NCBI GenBank assembly: GCA_016929035.1
Contig: JAFGJP010000259.1
Coordinates: forward strand, 1-6,259
Source of the DNA: Candidatus Auribacterota bacterium
GTDB taxonomy: Bacteria > Auribacterota > JAFGBW01 > JAFGJP01
Reading direction: 5' to 3'
Length of the DNA: 6,259 nucleotides
Of this stretch, positions 5,456 through 6,259 are shown one piece after another (positions within the stretch are counted from its first letter, which is position 1; each line of letters opens with the position of its first letter). The notes beneath the pieces were generated by a model. That model was not told the DNA's origin. It did no database searches and worked only from the letters and a program-made list of their open reading frames with translations. Position numbers and translations under genes: made by a program.

Positions 5456-5667
5456 GACTGAGCTCCTTTTGATTGAACTTTGCTTTTCTCCTCGTTCAAA
5501 AGAGTTGCAATGCGGGCGATCGCCTTTTTCACTTTTCGTATATTAGCTCTTTTTTCGATCTGTCCCAGCTTGGCCTGACACCGCAAATTGAAAAGCTCCT
5601 GCTTCGAATCCGACAGCTTCTTCTGAAGCTCTTCAAATGAAAGTTCCCTAAGTTCCTTTATTTTCAT
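5452..5667 (-). CDS. rpmC: 50S ribosomal protein L29
   Basis: L29 is a small two-helix protein at the polypeptide tunnel exit, next to L23, where it forms part of the docking site for nascent-chain factors. The 71-residue product shows the first helix MKIKELRELSFEELQKKL (1-18), KQELFNLRCQAKLGQIEK (22-39) and the second helix NIRKVKKAIARIATLLNE (42-59), which matches the family signature. A short polar tail follows. The upstream site is weak (AAAGGT, 7 nt before the ATG at 5667), and two more AGGT-type repeats lie farther upstream in the 34-nt gap after rplP. Its TGA overlaps the GTG start of rpsQ. Confidence 0.96.
   Translation of the reverse strand: MKIKELRELSFEELQKKLSDSKQELFNLRCQAKLGQIEKRANIRKVKKAIARIATLLNEEKSKVQSKGAQS
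5463..5469 (-). promoter_or_regulatory. Shine-Dalgarno site of rpsQ (supports GTG start)
   Basis: AAAGGAG on the minus strand, 7 nt before the GTG at 5455 and inside the last codons of rpmC. It fixes the non-ATG start and goes with the GTGA stop/start overlap. Confidence 0.8.
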
Positions 5668-5701
5668 TTTTTTGACCTTTTACCTTTTTACACCTTGTTG
5701 A

Positions 5702-6118
5702 CTACAGTGCTTCTCTCCTTATGAAGCGACACTTGATCGGCAGCTTGTAGGAAGCCAACCGAAAGGCTTCCTTGGCGATGGCCTCGGTAACACCCTCCAT
5801 CTCGAAAAGCATCGTCCCGGGACGGACAACAGCCACCCAGCCCTCGACAGCTCCCTTGCCCTTTCCCATGCGCGTCTCAGGAGGCCTTTTGGTGAACGAC
5901 TTATGCGGGAATATGCGAATAAAAACTTTTCCGCCCCGCTTGACATGCCGGGTGACGGCAATTCGCGCAGCTTCTATTTGTGTATTTGTAATCCAGGATC
6001 TCTCAAGAGCCTGAAGACCATACTCTCCAAAGCTGACCTTAACGCCTTTGGAGGCTTTCCCTTTCATGGAGCCTCTCTGCGACTTTCGGTACTTGACTCT
6101 TTTGGGCATTAACGGCAT
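5702..6118 (-). CDS. rplP: 50S ribosomal protein L16
   Basis: L16 organises 23S rRNA near the A-site tRNA and the peptidyl-transferase centre, and is needed late in 50S maturation. The 138-residue product has MPKRVKYRKSQRGSMKGKA (4-22), a basic N-terminal rRNA-contact region, FGEYGLQALERSWITNTQIEAARIA (30-54), RGGKVFIRIFPHKSFTKRP (61-79), and the signature RMGKGKG (83-89) followed by WVAVVRPGTMLFEMEGV (94-110). The family often has Trp or Tyr where F66 stands. The ATG at 6118 has GGAGG ending 9 nt upstream. A second ATG three codons later is 18 nt from that site. It starts 18 nt after the rpsC stop. Confidence 0.98.
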   Translation of the reverse strand: MPLMPKRVKYRKSQRGSMKGKASKGVKVSFGEYGLQALERSWITNTQIEAARIAVTRHVKRGGKVFIRIFPHKSFTKRPPETRMGKGKGAVEGWVAVVRPGTMLFEMEGVTEAIAKEAFRLASYKLPIKCRFIRREAL

Positions 6119-6136
6119 ATGATGTTTCCTCCGCGT

Positions 6137-6259
6137 TTATGATTTCTTTTGAATCTCTTCAGACCGCTCACGATGCTTTTCTTTCAAGACTTCACCCTTA
6201 TACACCCAGACCTTGATGCCGATAAGGCCGTACGTTGTTCTGGCTTCAGCAAAGCCGTA
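6137..6259 (-). CDS. rpsC: 30S ribosomal protein S3, C-terminal fragment
   Basis: Only the last 40 codons and the TAA stop (6137-6139) are in the window; the rest lies beyond the right edge. S3 forms part of the mRNA entry channel on the 30S head. The visible peptide begins YGFAEARTTYGLIGIKVWVYKGEV, which is the highly conserved end of the S3 C-terminal domain. A charged tail rich in Lys and Glu, ending QKKS, follows. The right edge coincides with a codon boundary of this frame. The order rpsC then rplP is the standard S10 operon order, and rplP begins 18 nt after the stop, with its ribosome-binding site in that gap. Confidence 0.95.
   Translation of the reverse strand, partial: YGFAEARTTYGLIGIKVWVYKGEVLKEKHRERSEEIQKKS

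Overview
The whole window is one co-directional stretch of a bacterial S10-spc ribosomal protein gene cluster, encoded on the minus strand. In transcription order (right to left) it reads: 3' end of rpsC (S3), rplP (L16), rpmC (L29), rpsQ (S17), rplN (L14), rplX (L24), rplE (L5), rpsN (S14), rpsH (S8), rplF (L6), rplR (L18), rpsE (S5), rplO (L15), secY (truncated by the left edge). rpsC-rplP-rpmC-rpsQ is the tail of the classical S10 operon and rplN onward is the classical spc operon. I see no promoter or terminator between the two blocks, so they are probably read through as one transcript. There is no mobile element, CRISPR array, tRNA or rRNA, and no plus-strand ORF I would keep as a gene.

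The organism is a bacterium with moderate GC, strong Shine-Dalgarno use (AGGAGG-type sites before most genes) and three non-ATG starts (GTG for rpsQ and rplF, TTG for rpsE). S14 is the short zinc-binding form, and L24 has a C-terminal four-cysteine extension. rpmD (L30), which normally sits between rpsE and rplO, is missing: one base separates those two genes. The protein sequences look like those of an uncultivated or deep-branching bacterial lineage, perhaps near the PVC/Omnitrophota assemblage. That placement is an impression only and cannot be proven from the window.

Packing is tight. Most junctions are 1 to 52 bp, and two are stop/start overlaps (rpmC/rpsQ GTGA and rplO/secY ATGA) that suggest translational coupling. 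The exception is the 111-bp rplR-rpsE gap at 2173-2283. It holds two adjacent perfect hairpins with 6-nt loops, related to each other as an inverted duplication and bracketed by a direct repeat. This is the one element the genes do not explain, and the best candidate here for a local regulatory element or a small inserted palindromic repeat.

The products work together. S3, S5, S8, S14 and S17 build the small subunit, and L5, L6, L14, L15, L16, L18, L24 and L29 build the large subunit. SecY is the membrane channel to which ribosomes making membrane and secreted proteins dock. Apart from the rplR-rpsE element and the loss of rpmD, this is an ordinary housekeeping region, and I found no convincing new biological system.
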